Below are positions 46,689 to 55,202 of a DNA stretch of 64,000 nucleotides, piece by piece. The notes below the pieces were generated by a model. That model made no database searches, was not told the DNA's origin, and was given only the letters and a program-made list of their open reading frames with translations. The stretch is from Sphingomonas phyllosphaerae. GTDB taxonomy: Bacteria; Pseudomonadota; Alphaproteobacteria; Sphingomonadales; Sphingomonadaceae. Location: NCBI RefSeq assembly GCF_029623345.1, contig NZ_JAPYKH010000001.1, positions 310,001-374,000 of the forward strand, in the 5' to 3' direction. Position numbers and translations under genes: made by a program. The stretch's first letter is position 1. Every line of letters starts with the position of its first letter.

Positions 46689-47100
46689 ATGGCGGAGCAG
46701 ACGACGATTGCGGGAGGATGCCACTGCGGCGCAATCCGCTACGAGGCGGAGGGGGCGCCCGAGCACCACGCTCTATGCCACTGCACCGACTGCCGCGGCT
46801 GGTCGGGCGCGCCGGTGCCGGGCTGGATCGCCTTTCGCGAGGATCACGTCAGCATGACCGGCGAGCCGGTGACGTATCAATCGTCGGAGCACGGCGAACG
46901 CCAGTTCTGCGGGCGCTGCGGTACCGGGCTGTTCTATCGCAACGCAAGCGCGCTGCCCGGTCTGGTCGACGTTCAGTCGGGAACGCTCGACGACCCGGCG
47001 CCGTTTCCGCAGCGCGCAGATCATGGTCAACGAGCGGCTGCCTTGGACCGCGGCGATGTCGGATCTACCCGCGTTCGCGACCTATCCCGGGCTGGACTGA
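46689..47100 (+). pseudogene. GFA (glutathione-dependent formaldehyde-activating-like) family gene, frameshifted near its 3' end
   Basis: Frame 1 (46689 to about 47014) encodes the zinc-binding GFA/Mss4-like fold with GGCHCGAIRYEA, CHCTDCRGW and CGRCGTGLFY. It then loses similarity, and the open frame runs on into the next gene. The missing C-terminus is found in another frame from about 47017 to the stop at 47100 (IMVNERLPWTAAMSDLPAF, ending YPGLD), which is the expected ending. The break falls in an alternating GC run (GCGCGC near 47012-47017), where one base is in excess or two are missing. It is either a true frameshift or a sequencing error. Intact length would be about 136 residues. Confidence 0.75.
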
Positions 47101-47214
47101 CGCATGATGGCGGTAAGCGCTGGTCGTCGGCTGAGCGTGAGGAATTACCTTTGCCGAGGGCATGCGATCGGCTGGCCGCCGACCTGCCGCTACTGCCTCA
47201 TCATGGGACATTAA

Positions 47215-47232
47215 TCGTCATTAAAGTGTCAC
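47215..47232 (+). promoter_or_regulatory. PHO-box-like site upstream of the phosphate transporter
   Basis: TCGTCAT-TAAA-GTGTCAC: two half-sites resembling the PhoB consensus CTGTCAT, separated by an A/T-rich 4-bp spacer, 25 bp before the transporter ATG. It sits in an AT-rich patch, with a further ACATTAATCG just upstream. The position is close to the ribosome binding site, so the promoter geometry is uncertain. Confidence 0.5.
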
Positions 47233-47257
47233 GTTGGAGGAGGAAGGCGGTGCCACC

Positions 47258-48898
47258 ATGGCAACCACCGTCCTCGCGGCCAGCGAGTCGCCGCCGTCGC
47301 TTGCTGCTGCGCGACGATTTGACGCGCCGGTTCATCCCGGCGCGCGCCTCCTGTTCCTGCTGCTTGCCGCAGCAGGGCTCCTCTACGCCGGAATCAGCAT
47401 CGTCATCGACACGCAGCAGGTCGGCGAGCAGCTCGCCGTGGGCGTGTTCCTGTTCCTCGGCCTCGCCCTGTTGATCGCGCTGGGATTTGAGTTCGTCAAC
47501 GGTTTCCATGACACCGCCAATGCCGTCGCGACGGTGATCTACACCAACTCGTTGCCGGCCAATCTGGCGGTGGTGTGGTCCGGCTTTTTCAATTTTCTCG
47601 GCGTGCTTCTGTCGTCGGGGGCGGTGGCTTATTCGATAATTACGCTGTTGCCGGTCGACCTGATCCTCAACGTCGGCTCGGGCGCGGGTTTCGCGATGAT
47701 CTTCGCGCTGCTGCTCGCCGCGGTGATCTGGAATCTCGCGACTTGGTACGTCGGCTTGCCCAACAGCTCGAGCCACACGCTGATCGGGTCGGTGTTGGGC
47801 GTCGGGCTCGCCAACCAGCTGCTCACGTCGGGCGCGGGCGGCACCGCCGGGGTCGACTGGAGCCAGGCTACGAGGGTGCTGACGGGCCTCTGGATGGCGC
47901 CGCTGATCGGCTTCTCGGCCGCGGCGCTGCTGCTGCTGGTACTGCGCCGCGTCGCACGCTCGCCCGAGCTGATGCGGGCGCCCGAGGGTGGCACGCCGCC
48001 GCCGCTCGGCATCCGCGCGCTGCTCGTGTTCACCTGCACCGCGGTGTCGTTCAGCCACGGCTCGAACGACGGGCAGAAGGGCATGGGGCTGATCATGCTT
48101 ATCCTGATCGGCTGCGCGCCGACCGCCTACGCGCTCAATCGCACCTTGCCCGCGAGCGAGACGCCCGCCTTCCTTGCCAGCGCCAGCGACGCGAGCGGAA
48201 CGCTGACCCGGCACGGCGCCGCCGCGGTGCCGCTCGAGCGCGCGCGACCGCTGCTCAAGGATGCGCTGGAGCAACGCCGCGCGGTGTCGCCCCAGGCCTA
48301 TGGCGCGGTGGTGGCAGTGTCGCGTGACCTATCGCAGCGCGTCGGCGGTTACGGGGCGCTCAGCAACGTTCCGGCGCAGGCCGCGCCCAACGTGCGCAAC
48401 GACATGTACCTGGTGCTCGACGCGACGCGGATGATCGTCGCCGATAAGACGTCGCGGCTGAGCGACGTGGAGAAGGACGCGCTCGCCGATTATCAGAAGC
48501 GACTGGAGCGCGGCACGCGGTTCATTCCCTTGTGGGTCAAGGTGGCCGTCGCGCTGGCGCTCGGGCTCGGCACGATGATCGGCTGGAAGCGGATCGTCGT
48601 CACGGTCGGCGAAAAGATCGGCAAGCAGCACATGACCTATGGCATGGGCGCCTCGGCCGAGCTGGTCGCTGCGGCCACGATCCTGGCGGCGGACCGTTTC
48701 GGGCTGCCGGTGTCGACGACGCATATCCTCTCCTCGGGCGTGGCGGGCGCCTCTGTGGCGAGCGGGCAGGGGCTGCAGCGCCGCACGCTGCTGCAGCTCG
48801 CCGCGGCCTGGCTGCTGACGCTGCCGGTCGCGATGGCGCTGTCGGGCGCGCTGTTCTGGCTACTGCGCGCCCTGGTGCGGACCGCCGGGCTGTCGTGA
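47258..48898 (+). CDS. Inorganic phosphate transporter, PiT family
   Basis: 546 residues. The two PiT signature repeats are present: GFEFVNGFHDTANAVATVIYTN near residue 80 (GFHDTANA core) and SFSHGSNDGQKGMG near residue 270. About ten to twelve hydrophobic segments, with a large soluble loop between them (residues about 300-430), which includes DATRMIVADKTSRLSD. The C-terminal half has LPVSTTHILSSGVAG. Imports phosphate with a cation gradient. ATG at 47258 follows GGAGGAGGAAGG. A PHO-box-like site precedes it. Confidence 0.92.
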   Translation: MATTVLAASESPPSLAAARRFDAPVHPGARLLFLLLAAAGLLYAGISIVIDTQQVGEQLAVGVFLFLGLALLIALGFEFVNGFHDTANAVATVIYTNSLPANLAVVWSGFFNFLGVLLSSGAVAYSIITLLPVDLILNVGSGAGFAMIFALLLAAVIWNLATWYVGLPNSSSHTLIGSVLGVGLANQLLTSGAGGTAGVDWSQATRVLTGLWMAPLIGFSAAALLLLVLRRVARSPELMRAPEGGTPPPLGIRALLVFTCTAVSFSHGSNDGQKGMGLIMLILIGCAPTAYALNRTLPASETPAFLASASDASGTLTRHGAAAVPLERARPLLKDALEQRRAVSPQAYGAVVAVSRDLSQRVGGYGALSNVPAQAAPNVRNDMYLVLDATRMIVADKTSRLSDVEKDALADYQKRLERGTRFIPLWVKVAVALALGLGTMIGWKRIVVTVGEKIGKQHMTYGMGASAELVAAATILAADRFGLPVSTTHILSSGVAGASVASGQGLQRRTLLQLAAAWLLTLPVAMALSGALFWLLRALVRTAGLS

Positions 48899-48958
48899 CG
48901 CTGCAGCGGGCGACTTGCTAGTCGCGCTGCATTCGCGTTCCCGCGCTGTCGGAAAAGC

Positions 48959-48984
48959 CGGGGCGGCCCTCGCGAGCCGCCCCG
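48959..48984 (+). terminator. GC-rich hairpin after the PiT transporter
   Basis: A perfect 9-bp stem (CGGGGCGGC against GCCGCCCCG) with an 8-nt loop lies 60 bp after the stop. There is no T-run. The remaining 180 bp up to the next gene shows no gene-like features. Confidence 0.45.
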
Positions 48985-49161
48985 TAGTCCAGGGAAGGAT
49001 CGGACGAGGGGGAGTGTCCGACCATCACGGCGCCACACAGGGGGAGCGGCGCCGTCATCCGCGTTATAGCCACGCAACGTTGCTGCTGTGTGTCGGTCGC
49101 AGAGCCTTTCGTGACCATGCGGCAAACTTTTCCCGGTTGACCCGGGGCCGACGGCCGCTCG

Positions 49162-50484
49162 ATGACCGTGGTCATGTCAGCGTCCCCGCTCCCGACCGCC
49201 CCGCACCCTGGCGCCTCGCACCGCCGTATCCTGCTCGCCAGCCTGGTCGGGACATCGGTCGAATTCTACGACTTCTACATCTACGCCACCGCCGCCTCGC
49301 TGGTGTTCGGGCCCTTGTTCTTCCCGACCGGCGACCCCGCGGTGGAGCTGCTGGCCGCTTACGGCAGCTTGGCTGTCGCCTTCTTCGCGCGGCCGATCGG
49401 CGCCTGGGCCTTCGGTCACTTCGGCGACCGCGTGGGACGCAAGTCGACGCTGATCGCGAGTCTGCTGCTGATGGGCGGCTCGACCATGGCGATCGCCTTC
49501 CTGCCGACCTTCGCGCAGGCGGGCTATATCGCGCCGCTGCTGTTGTGCTTGCTGCGCTTCGGGCAGGGCTTCGGACTGGGCGGCGAGTGGGGTGGGGCGG
49601 CGCTGCTCGCCGTGGAGAACGCGCCGCCGCACCGTCGCGGTCGCTATGGCATGGTCCCGCAGCTCGGTGCGCCGGTCGGCTTCATCGCGGCCAACGGGCT
49701 GTTCCTGCTGCTCGGCGCGACGATGGATCGCGACGCCTTCATGGCCTGGGGCTGGCGGCTGCCGTTCCTGCTCTCCTCGGTGCTGATCGCGCTGGGGCTG
49801 TGGGTGCGGCTGACGATCGCGGAAACGCCCGCCTTCGCCGCCATGATCGAGGAAGGGCCGCCGCCCGCGGTGCCGATCGGCGAGCTGCTGCGCCACCATT
49901 GGCGCGCCGCGCTGGGCGGGACGTTGGGGGCGGTGGCGTGTTTCGCGGTCTATTATGTCGCGACCGCCTTCGCGCTCGGCTTCGCGGTAACGCGCGGGTT
50001 CGACCGGCAGCTGTTCCTCGCGCTCCAGCTCGGCGCGATCCTGTTCATGGCGCTCGGGATCGCCCTGTCGGGTGAGTGGAGCGACCGGCGCTCGCCCGCG
50101 CATGTGCTGCGCTGGGGCTGCGTCGGTGCGGTGGTCGCCGGCTTCGCGCTGGTGCCCGGGCTCGGCTCGGGCGCGCCGCTCGCGGTCTTTGCGACGCTCG
50201 CTTTCGCCTTGTTCGTCATGGGCTTCGTCTATGGCCCGCTCGGCGCCTGGCTGCCCGGGTTGTTCCCCGCTCGGGTGCGCTACACCGGGGTGAGCCTCGC
50301 CTTCAACATGGCCGGCATCATCGGCGGCGGGCTCACCCCGATCGCGGCGCAGACGCTGGCGCAGCGCGGCGGACTCGTTCCGGTCGGCGTCTATCTCGCC
50401 GCCATGTCGCTGCTGAGTCTCGTCGCGCTGCTGGTCATGCGCCCGGCGCGCCACGTCGACGCGGTGCCGGTCGAGGGGCCGTGA
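49162..50484 (+). CDS. MFS transporter, metabolite:H+ symporter (MHS) family
   Basis: 440 residues, twelve hydrophobic segments. The family marks are GTSVEFYDFYIYATAASLVF at the first helix, GDRVGRKSTL in the 2-3 loop, and GFGLGGEWGGAALLAVENAP in helix 4-5, as in ShiA/ProP/KgtP-type symporters. Substrate cannot be told (dicarboxylate, shikimate or betaine types share these). Start either ATG 49162 or ATG 49174. Confidence 0.87.
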   Translation: MTVVMSASPLPTAPHPGASHRRILLASLVGTSVEFYDFYIYATAASLVFGPLFFPTGDPAVELLAAYGSLAVAFFARPIGAWAFGHFGDRVGRKSTLIASLLLMGGSTMAIAFLPTFAQAGYIAPLLLCLLRFGQGFGLGGEWGGAALLAVENAPPHRRGRYGMVPQLGAPVGFIAANGLFLLLGATMDRDAFMAWGWRLPFLLSSVLIALGLWVRLTIAETPAFAAMIEEGPPPAVPIGELLRHHWRAALGGTLGAVACFAVYYVATAFALGFAVTRGFDRQLFLALQLGAILFMALGIALSGEWSDRRSPAHVLRWGCVGAVVAGFALVPGLGSGAPLAVFATLAFALFVMGFVYGPLGAWLPGLFPARVRYTGVSLAFNMAGIIGGGLTPIAAQTLAQRGGLVPVGVYLAAMSLLSLVALLVMRPARHVDAVPVEGP

Positions 50485-50491
50485 CGCGCGC

Positions 50492-51031
50492 TCAGGCGAG
50501 CCGCAGTAGCGTGACCTGAGCGCGCCCATAGACTCGCTCCACGATCGTCTCAAACCCCGTCGCCGTGACCGCCTCGCCGCGCGCGGTCTCGACCGTGACC
50601 CAGGTGGCGGGGCCGATCCAGCCGAGCCGCGCGAGCTTGTCCGCCGCCACCGCGCCTGCGCCGGTGCCATAGGGCGGGTCCATCATCACGAGGTCGAACG
50701 GCGCGGTCGCGGGGCCGAGCGCGAGCACCGAGCCCGCGCGCACGTCCGCACCGGTCGCACCCAGCTTGGCCACGTTGGCGCGCAGCGAGTCGAGCGCGGC
50801 CTTGTCCTGCTCGACGAACAAGCAGGAGCGCGCGCCGCGCGACAGCGCCTCCAGCCCAAGCGCGCCCGAGCCGGCGAAGAGATCCGCCACCGCGAGTCCC
50901 TCGAAGCTGCCGACGCGGCTGAGCAGCATCGAGAACAGCGCCTCGCGCGTGCGGTCGGCGGTGGGTCGCGTCGTCTCGCCCGCGGGCGTGATGAGCGCGC
51001 GGCCGCGCCAGCTGCCGGCGACGATCCTCAT
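50492..51031 (-). CDS. rsmD: 16S rRNA (guanine(966)-N(2))-methyltransferase RsmD
   Basis: 179 residues. MRIVAGSWRGRAL at the start, RPTADRTREALFSML, SAM-binding DLFAGSGALGLEALSRGA and the catalytic DPPYGTG are all standard for RsmD. Start overlaps the rluB-type gene stop by 4 bp. Convergent with the MHS transporter, only 7 bp apart. Confidence 0.94.
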   Translation of the reverse strand: MRIVAGSWRGRALITPAGETTRPTADRTREALFSMLLSRVGSFEGLAVADLFAGSGALGLEALSRGARSCLFVEQDKAALDSLRANVAKLGATGADVRAGSVLALGPATAPFDLVMMDPPYGTGAGAVAADKLARLGWIGPATWVTVETARGEAVTATGFETIVERVYGRAQVTLLRLA

Positions 51032-52440
51032 CGGCGCCCCTTGCGCGGCGGCCCCGAGCGCGGCTTGGGCTTGGCCCAGCCGGGCTGGCGCTTGGGCCGC
51101 TCGGGGCGGGTCGGCGGGGTGGCGTCGGCGTCGCCCGGCGCGCGCGGCGACGACGCGCCGGCGCGCGGCGCGGCGCGACGGGCGCGCTGATCGTCGTCGG
51201 CACGCGGCGGGCTGCGGCGGGTGCGCGCGTCATCGTCAGGACGGAAGGGGCGCTCGACCGACGCTCCAGCGCGCGACGGCGCGCGACCGGTGCGCTTGTC
51301 CTCGGCGACGCGGGGGCGCTCGGCCGGTGCGCCGGTGTGCGGCGTGGTGCGGCGCGCGCGCTGGTCGTCGGCGGGACGGGTCGGGCGCTCGGCCGCGGCG
51401 GTGCTGTCGACCACGCGCGCGCGCCGACCTGTTCCGGCAGGGGCGCGCGCCGCGAGCGCCGCGCTCGGCGCTTCCGTTCGAACGCCACGCGGGGCACTCG
51501 CGCGCGCACTCGCGCCTGCGGCCGGTCGCACCGGCCTACCGGCGCCGTACCGCTCGCTCGTTCCTCCCGCCGGCCGCGCTGCTCGCGCGTCGCCCGTGCC
51601 GCCTGACGGCCGCATCCCAGCGCCGCGTCCGGCACGCTGGTCGCGTACCGTCACTGGCTCGGTCGGCAGCCGCGTCGCCGCCGGCGAGCGCAACGTCTGG
51701 CGGAACCCGGTGAGATCGGCGGCGCGCACCTCGCCCACCCCGCCCACCGGCAGGTCGCCGAGCACGAACGGGCCGTAGCGCGTCCGGATCAGCCGCCCGA
51801 CGCGCAGTCCGAGATGCTCGAGCACGCGCCGCACCTCGCGATTCTTGCCCTCGCGCAGCGTCATCTCGATCCACACGTTGGCGCCGGTGCGGCGCTCGAG
51901 ATTGGCGTCGATCGCGCCGTAGCGCACGCCCTCGACCTCGACGCCGTGGATCAATTCCTCGAGCTGCGCCTGGGTCACCGCGCCATAAGCGCGCGCGCGA
52001 TAGCTGCGCTCGACGCCGGTGGCGGGGAGCTCGAGCTCGCGCTTGAACTCGCCGTCGGTGGTGAGCAGTAGCAATCCCTCGGTGTTGAGGTCGAGCCGCC
52101 CCACCGGCACCACGCGCGGCAGGTCCTTGGGCAGGCGGTCGTAGATCGTCGGCCGGCCGCTGAAGTCGCGCTCGGTGGTCAGCACGCCGGCGGGCTTGTG
52201 GAACAGGAACAGCCGCGCCGGTGCGGGCGCCGCCACGGGCTCGCCGTCGACGGTGACGCCGTCGAGCGAGGCGAGCAGCGTCGCGGGGGTGTCGAGCACG
52301 ACACCGTCGCGCGCCACGCGTCCCTCGGCGATCATCCGCTCGATCTCGCGCCGCGACGCGACGCCGGCGCGTGCGAGCAGCTTGGCGATACGGTGCTCGG
52401 CGCGTCCCGCCGCGCGCTGTTCGGGATGGGGATCGACCAT
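51028..52440 (-). CDS. rluB: Ribosomal large-subunit pseudouridine synthase (RluB/RsuA family) with a long basic tail
   Basis: 470 residues. Residues about 15-60 form an S4 RNA-binding domain (HRIAKLLARAGVASRREIE). The catalytic domain has VGRLDLNTEGLLLLT with Asp117, RSYRARAYG, and EGKNREVRRVLEHLGL. The domain ends near residue 250. The remaining ~220 residues are a low-complexity Arg/Pro/Ala/Asp tail with recurring DDQRARR and RAGASVERP-like units. Pseudouridylates 23S rRNA. The tail is unusual in length and is probably disordered and RNA-binding. Overlaps rsmD by 4 bp. Confidence 0.9.
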   Translation of the reverse strand: MVDPHPEQRAAGRAEHRIAKLLARAGVASRREIERMIAEGRVARDGVVLDTPATLLASLDGVTVDGEPVAAPAPARLFLFHKPAGVLTTERDFSGRPTIYDRLPKDLPRVVPVGRLDLNTEGLLLLTTDGEFKRELELPATGVERSYRARAYGAVTQAQLEELIHGVEVEGVRYGAIDANLERRTGANVWIEMTLREGKNREVRRVLEHLGLRVGRLIRTRYGPFVLGDLPVGGVGEVRAADLTGFRQTLRSPAATRLPTEPVTVRDQRAGRGAGMRPSGGTGDARAARPAGGTSERYGAGRPVRPAAGASARASAPRGVRTEAPSAALAARAPAGTGRRARVVDSTAAAERPTRPADDQRARRTTPHTGAPAERPRVAEDKRTGRAPSRAGASVERPFRPDDDARTRRSPPRADDDQRARRAAPRAGASSPRAPGDADATPPTRPERPKRQPGWAKPKPRSGPPRKGRR

Positions 52441-52536
52441 CGCGGCCGCTTAGCCGATCGTCGCGCACTTAGCGGCATTTATTTGCACCCGCGCGCCCGC
52501 CCGCGCGTTGAGCCCGCGTAACCATGGGGAGGGCAT

Positions 52537-52980
52537 ATGGTCTTCGGGCGCAAACAGCGGGTTCTCGAGCGGCTGCTCCTGGTCGAGGACGAACCGCTGG
52601 TGGCGTTCGACGCCGAGCATCTGCTCACCGACCAGGGCTATAGCATCGTCGCGACGGTCGACCGCGTCGCCGACGCGCTGGCGGTGCTCGCCGCCGAGAC
52701 GCCGATCGACCTGGTGCTGGTCGACGTGACGCTCGCCGACGGTAGCGGCGTCGAGGTGGCGCGGGTGGCGCGCGCGCGTGGCGTGGCGGTGCTGTTCGTC
52801 ACCGGCGACTGCCCTGACGACGCCGCCACCCTGGCGAGCGGCTTCCTCGCCAAACCCTATGCGCAGCGAGACCTGCTCGGCGCGATCGTGGCGATCGAGC
52901 AGAGCGTCGCCGGCAAACCGCCGCGTCGGCTGCCCGGGGGTTTCCAGCTGTTCCACACCGGCGGCGCGGCGACCGCCTGA
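52537..52980 (+). CDS. Single-domain response regulator (CheY-like)
   Basis: 147 residues. Acidic pocket in LLLVEDEP (Glu17, Asp18), phospho-acceptor Asp63 in LVLVDVTLADGSG, the threonine/serine in VLFVTGDC, and Lys106 in FLAKPYAQ. No output domain follows; a short Pro/Gly tail ends the protein. It has no histidine kinase neighbour in the window. Similar lone receivers in this order are linked to general stress or histidine-phosphotransfer relays, but that is not shown here. ATG follows GGGGAGGGCAT. Confidence 0.87.
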   Translation: MVFGRKQRVLERLLLVEDEPLVAFDAEHLLTDQGYSIVATVDRVADALAVLAAETPIDLVLVDVTLADGSGVEVARVARARGVAVLFVTGDCPDDAATLASGFLAKPYAQRDLLGAIVAIEQSVAGKPPRRLPGGFQLFHTGGAATA

Positions 52981-52986
52981 ACCCGC

Positions 52987-53166
52987 GCGAATGTTGCGAA
53001 TGTTGAGTCGCTGGCGCGGTTCTGGTGCGGGACTCAACATTGGCTTGGAGCGGAGACTCTCGGTGAGATCCTGCTTATAAGGTGCAGTATTCGTGAGCCT
53101 TTCCTCATGCCTCTGGCCTTGAGGGAGGATTGAGGCGCGATGCTCGCGCTGAGCGAATGTTGAGTC
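52987..53166. repeat. Direct and inverted copies of an AATGTTGAGTC motif downstream of the response regulator
   Basis: GCGAATGTT occurs twice in tandem at 52987-53004. The 14-mer GCGAATGTTGAGTC occurs at 52996-53009 and again at 53153-53166. An inverted copy GACTCAACATT is at 53031-53041 and could pair with the first as an 11-bp stem with a 21-nt loop. The segment in between includes TGCTTATAAGGTGCAGTATTC. No protein-coding frame fits. Confidence 0.6.
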
Positions 53167-53674
53167 ATGTTGGAGCGAGGTCGGGGTCGCCCGGGTCGAT
53201 GCGACCGCATGATCGGTGGCGGAAGACGGCATGCGTCCGCTTTGCCACGACTACGCAGGTGTAGGACAGCGCGACCGCTTCTGGCCGTCGCGAGACTGCG
53301 TGCCGGGCCATGGCGGTCCGGACGTACCAATTAGTGATGCGGCGACGCGAAGATGCGAGGACGCCAAGGAGAAGGATTGTTCGTGCGGAGAGGCGGAGGG
53401 CGCCTTCAAGCCGCGGCGCGCACCCGAATGATGCGCGTTGATGAGAGCCGCTGCGCGCGCGGCGGCGACATCTTTCCTCCGCGCCTCCGCGCGACAGACC
53501 TGATCGCGCCTTCGCGTGCGCTCAAGCTCATGCGTCGCCTCCGCCCCGTCCACTACCCGCACCGCCCTGCCGCAAGCCCGCACGTACCGCGCCTTCCGCT
53601 CGCGGCGGCGATGGTCTAGCGCTCGCTGTCCGGCGCGCGCCGCGGCGGGGCAGAGGACGGAGCGGATCGAGTTG
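53167..53674. other. Non-coding spacer before the AmpG-like gene
   Basis: About 500 bp with no credible gene: short frames here have shadow-like composition and no ribosome binding sites. It contains CCTCCGCGCCTCCGCGCGA near 53477, a type of GC-rich intergenic repeat sequence. Together with the repeats at 52987-53166 it makes the longest gene-free stretch in the window (about 0.7 kb). Confidence 0.5.
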
Positions 53675-55009
53675 ATGGCGACGCGCGCGGACGGCACGAC
53701 CTGGCGGGACGGGATCAGGCCCTATGTCGAGCGGGGGCCGCTCGCCGCCTTCGCGCTCGGCGTGTCCTCGGGCTTCCCCTATGCCATGATCGCCGCCACG
53801 CTGACGACGCGGCTGGCGCAGGACGGAATCGACAAGAAGACCGTCACCGCTTTCAGCCTCGCCTTCCTCGCCTATAATCTCAAGTTCCTGTGGGCCTGGG
53901 TGGTCGATGGCGTGCGGCTGCCGGTGATCGGGCGGCTGGGCCAGCGAGTTTCGTGGCTGCTGTTCGCGGGCACGCTGGTGATCGCCGCGGTGGTGCATCT
54001 TGCCTTCGCCGATCCGCGGGCGAGCATCGCCGCGACCGCGGTCGCCGCGGTGCTCGTCGGTGTCGCGGGCGCTACCTATGATATCGTCATCGACGCCTAT
54101 CGCATCGAGATACTCGAGCCGCGCCAGCTCGGCGTCGGGTCGGGGATGAGCCAATATGGCTGGCGCATCGGCTCGGCCGGCGCGGCCTCGCTCGCGCTGA
54201 TCATCGCCGCGCGCTACGGCTGGGCCGCGGCCTATTGCGCCTGCGCGACGCTGGCGCTGCCCGCGATGCTGGCGGCGCTGGTGGTGGGCGAGCCGCGACG
54301 CCACCGCGACCCCGTCCGCCGGCGCGGCATCGGGGAGGCGCTCGCGGCGACGTGGCAGCCGTTCACCGAATTCTTCCAGCGGCCGGGGGCGGCCGTGATC
54401 CTGCTGTTCATCCTGATCCACAAGATCGGCGACACGCTCGGCTCGCTGGTGCTGCGCCTGATGCTCGACTCGCTCGGCTTCAGCAACGACGAGATCGCCT
54501 TGTACGACGTGGGCGTCGGCTTCTGGGCCTTTCTCGTCGGCATCTTCATCGGCGGCTGGCTGTACGCGCGGCTCGGCATGAAGCGCTCGGTGCTGCTCAG
54601 CCTCGTGCTGATGGCGGTGTCCAACGTCAGCTTCGCGCTGCTCGCCGCGGCGGGGCACAGCAACGTCGGCCTCGCAGGCGCGATCCTGTTCGAGAACGTC
54701 GCCTCGGGGATCGGCGGGGTCACCGTGGTCGCCTATTTCTCGGCGCTGTGCGACCTGCGCTTCACCGCCGCGCAATATGCGCTGATCTCGGCCGCCTCGA
54801 GCATCGTCGGGCGGGTCGTCACCGGCACCACCGCGGGCGCGCTGGTGGAGCGGTTCGGCTACGTCGGCTTCTACTGGCTGACAGTCGCGGCCGCGCTGCC
54901 CGGGGTGCTGCTGTTCTTCTGGATGGGGCGCTCGGGGCTCATCGACCGCTCGGTCGGCAGCGCCGGCACCGAGGGGCCGGGCGACGCGCGCGACGGGCGG
55001 AGCGGGTAG
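53675..55009 (+). CDS. ampG: AmpG-like MFS permease (muropeptide transporter family)
   Basis: 444 residues, about twelve hydrophobic segments. GVSSGFPYAMIAATL, FAYNLKFLWAWVVDGVRLP-like (AYNLKFLWAW) and YDIVIDAYRIEIL are typical of the AmpG family, which imports anhydro-muropeptides from the periplasm. The Asp in the FLWAWVVD and VIDAYR motifs is conserved. Paralogues with other substrates exist, so the exact cargo is not certain, though the genome also carries amgK/murU for muropeptide reuse. ATG at 53675; the open frame extends upstream without support. Confidence 0.75.
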   Translation: MATRADGTTWRDGIRPYVERGPLAAFALGVSSGFPYAMIAATLTTRLAQDGIDKKTVTAFSLAFLAYNLKFLWAWVVDGVRLPVIGRLGQRVSWLLFAGTLVIAAVVHLAFADPRASIAATAVAAVLVGVAGATYDIVIDAYRIEILEPRQLGVGSGMSQYGWRIGSAGAASLALIIAARYGWAAAYCACATLALPAMLAALVVGEPRRHRDPVRRRGIGEALAATWQPFTEFFQRPGAAVILLFILIHKIGDTLGSLVLRLMLDSLGFSNDEIALYDVGVGFWAFLVGIFIGGWLYARLGMKRSVLLSLVLMAVSNVSFALLAAAGHSNVGLAGAILFENVASGIGGVTVVAYFSALCDLRFTAAQYALISAASSIVGRVVTGTTAGALVERFGYVGFYWLTVAAALPGVLLFFWMGRSGLIDRSVGSAGTEGPGDARDGRSG

Positions 55010-55035
55010 GGGGCGCGTTCCTTTCTCCTCTGATA

Positions 55036-55131
55036 CGTCATCCCTGCGCAGGCAGGGATTCAGAACCGCGGCCGTCGCGGCTCAACCGCAGGCGTCAGCG
55101 TTTCTGGATCCCCGCCTCCGCGGGAATGACG
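55036..55131. repeat. REP-like intergenic inverted repeat
   Basis: Left arm begins CGTCATCCCTGCGCAGGCAG and continues to TTCAGAA; right arm begins TTCTGGATCCCCGCC and ends GGGAATGACG. The ends are inverted complements over about 28 bp with a few mismatches, enclosing about 36 bp. A second copy lies at 62041-62134. It sits between the convergent ampG-like and DUF6628 genes. Confidence 0.7.
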
Positions 55132-55202
55132 GTTAGAGGGCGATAGGATGCCGGATGGAGCGGCGGCCGCCTGAGCCTCTCTCCCTGCGTTCGCCCGCGC
55201 CC

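Noticed and set aside
53353..53619. Small plus-strand frame in the spacer before the AmpG-like gene
   Set aside because: Arg/Ala-rich, no ribosome binding site, and overlaps repeat-like GC-rich DNA.
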